Below are positions 63,027 through 64,000 of a DNA stretch of 64,000 nucleotides, piece by piece. The first letter of the stretch is position 1. Every line of letters starts with the position of its first letter. Location: contig NZ_WHNP01000010.1 in NCBI RefSeq assembly GCF_009362735.1, forward strand, positions 161,841 through 225,840, in the 5' to 3' direction. The notes beneath the pieces are model-generated. The model saw nothing but the letters and a program-made list of their open reading frames with translations. It made no database searches and was not told the origin of the DNA. Source of the stretch: Paraburkholderia franconis (lineage in GTDB: Bacteria; Pseudomonadota; Gammaproteobacteria; Burkholderiales; Burkholderiaceae). The translations under genes and the position numbers were made by a program.

Positions 63027-64000
63027 ATGAGCGATACGACGCAAGCGGCTGCACCCGAAACGACAGGCGGCTTCAAGCCGAAGAAATCCGTGGCCCTGTC
63101 GGGCGTGACGGCGGGCAACACCGCGCTGTGCACGGTCGGCAAGACGGGCAACGACCTGCACTATCGCGGCTACGACATTCTCGACATCGCGGGCGCCTGC
63201 GAGTTCGAAGAGGTCGCGTATCTGCTCGTGCACGGCAAGCTGCCGAACGTCGCCGAACTCGCTGCGTACAAGTCGAAGCTGAAAGCGTTGCGCGGGCTGC
63301 CCGCGAACGTGAAGGCCGTGCTCGAATGGATTCCCGCCGCCGCGCATCCGATGGACGTGATGCGCACGGGCGTCTCCGCGCTGGGCACCGTGCTGCCGGA
63401 GAAGGACGATCACAACCTCGCGGGCGCGCGCGACATCGCCGACAAGCTGATGGCCTCGCTCGGCTCGATGCTGCTGTACTGGTATCACTACTCGCACAAC
63501 GGCAAGCGGATCGAAGTCGAAACCGACGACGATTCGATCGGCGGCCACTTCCTGCATCTGCTGCATGGCGCGCAGCCGTCGAAGTCATGGGTCGACGCGA
63601 TGCATGTGTCGCTGAACCTGTACGCGGAGCACGAATTCAACGCATCGACGTTCACGGGCCGCGTGATCGCGGGCACGGGCTCGGACATCTATTCGGCGAT
63701 CACGGGCGCGATCGGCGCGCTGCGCGGGCCGAAGCACGGCGGCGCAAACGAGGCCGCATTCGAGATCCAGTCGCGCTACCAGACGCCGGATGAGGCGGAA
63801 GCCGACATCCGCCGACGCGTCGAGAACAAGGAAGTCGTGATCGGCTTCGGCCATCCCGTCTACACGATCTCCGATCCGCGCAACAAGGTGATCAAGGACG
63901 TGGCGAAGAAGCTGTCGAAGGAAGCGTCGAACATGAAGATGTTCGACATCGCCGAGCGGCTGGAGACGGTGATGTGGGACGTCAAGAAGATGTTCCCGAA
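63027..64000 (+). CDS. prpC: 2-methylcitrate synthase, partial at the window end
   Basis: The first 324 residues of a citrate-synthase-family protein continue past the window. LSGVTAGNTALCTVGKTGNDLHYRGYDILDIA and [27 protein letters not shown], with GFGHPVYTISDPRNKV, fit 2-methylcitrate synthase better than GltA, and the gene follows prpB. It joins propionyl-CoA and oxaloacetate. AAGGAGA sits eight bases before the ATG. The C-terminal catalytic Asp is outside the window. Confidence 0.94.
   Translation, partial: MSDTTQAAAPETTGGFKPKKSVALSGVTAGNTALCTVGKTGNDLHYRGYDILDIAGACEFEEVAYLLVHGKLPNVAELAAYKSKLKALRGLPANVKAVLEWIPAAAHPMDVMRTGVSALGTVLPEKDDHNLAGARDIADKLMASLGSMLLYWYHYSHNGKRIEVETDDDSIGGHFLHLLHGAQPSKSWVDAMHVSLNLYAEHEFNASTFTGRVIAGTGSDIYSAITGAIGALRGPKHGGANEAAFEIQSRYQTPDEAEADIRRRVENKEVVIGFGHPVYTISDPRNKVIKDVAKKLSKEASNMKMFDIAERLETVMWDVKKMFP

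Overview
The window reads as a high-GC Burkholderiaceae chromosome, most likely Paraburkholderia, Caballeronia or Burkholderia. The main evidence is the gene order leuC-entericidin-leuD-leuB-asd-fimV-truA-trpF-trpB-methyltransferase-trpA-accD-folC-dedD-cvpA-purF-metZ next to gltA-sdhE-sdhBADC and mdh, which I know from secondary chromosomes of this family. A GlgE-type glucan/trehalose cluster and a three-subunit FAD sugar dehydrogenase fit the same group. Everything is read from the sequence; no database search was possible.

Layout. 1-2650: the tail of a probable LysR regulator, a secreted low-complexity protein, a MbcA/ParS-type antitoxin with a RES-domain toxin, and a small PPP-family phosphatase. 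2796-6816 (minus): a periplasmic three-component sugar/polyol dehydrogenase (TAT-exported small subunit, GMC flavoprotein, triheme cytochrome c). The cytochrome gene is split between two reading frames at a 14-copy hexanucleotide repeat. 7276-7941: a DUF1345 membrane protein. 8458-28132 (plus): a 20-kb alpha-glucan/trehalose cluster, glgE, treS-maltokinase, glgB, glgX, treZ, malQ, treY. Together these can interconvert trehalose, maltose, maltose-1-phosphate and branched glucan. The cluster is interrupted by an inverted pair of long non-coding repeats (glgB/glgX) and by a tandem array of 99-bp nested palindromes (treZ/malQ).

28136-31673: a CorC/HlyC-type membrane protein, a degenerate histidine kinase, an FKBP prolyl isomerase and an AraC regulator. 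31749-50708 (minus): the long biosynthetic block for leucine, the aspartate family, tryptophan, fatty acid, folate, purine and methionine. It also holds an orphan-looking DNA adenine methyltransferase between trpB and trpA, and a probable SAM-II riboswitch followed by an intrinsic terminator in front of metZ. 50955-53309: a DUF1479 dioxygenase divergent from an AraC regulator.

53388-64000: TCA-cycle and methylcitrate-cycle genes. gltA, sdhE and sdhBADC (minus) are preceded by a HutC-type GntR regulator. The regulator is divergent from mdh across a perfect 22-bp palindrome with a good promoter beside it. A CitE-like lyase, prpB and prpC follow; prpC runs off the window end. No tRNA, rRNA, CRISPR array, prophage or transposase gene was seen.

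The least expected signals are the SAM-II/terminator leader of metZ, the frame-split triheme cytochrome at the hexanucleotide repeat, and the palindromic array that supplies the C-terminal tail of TreZ.
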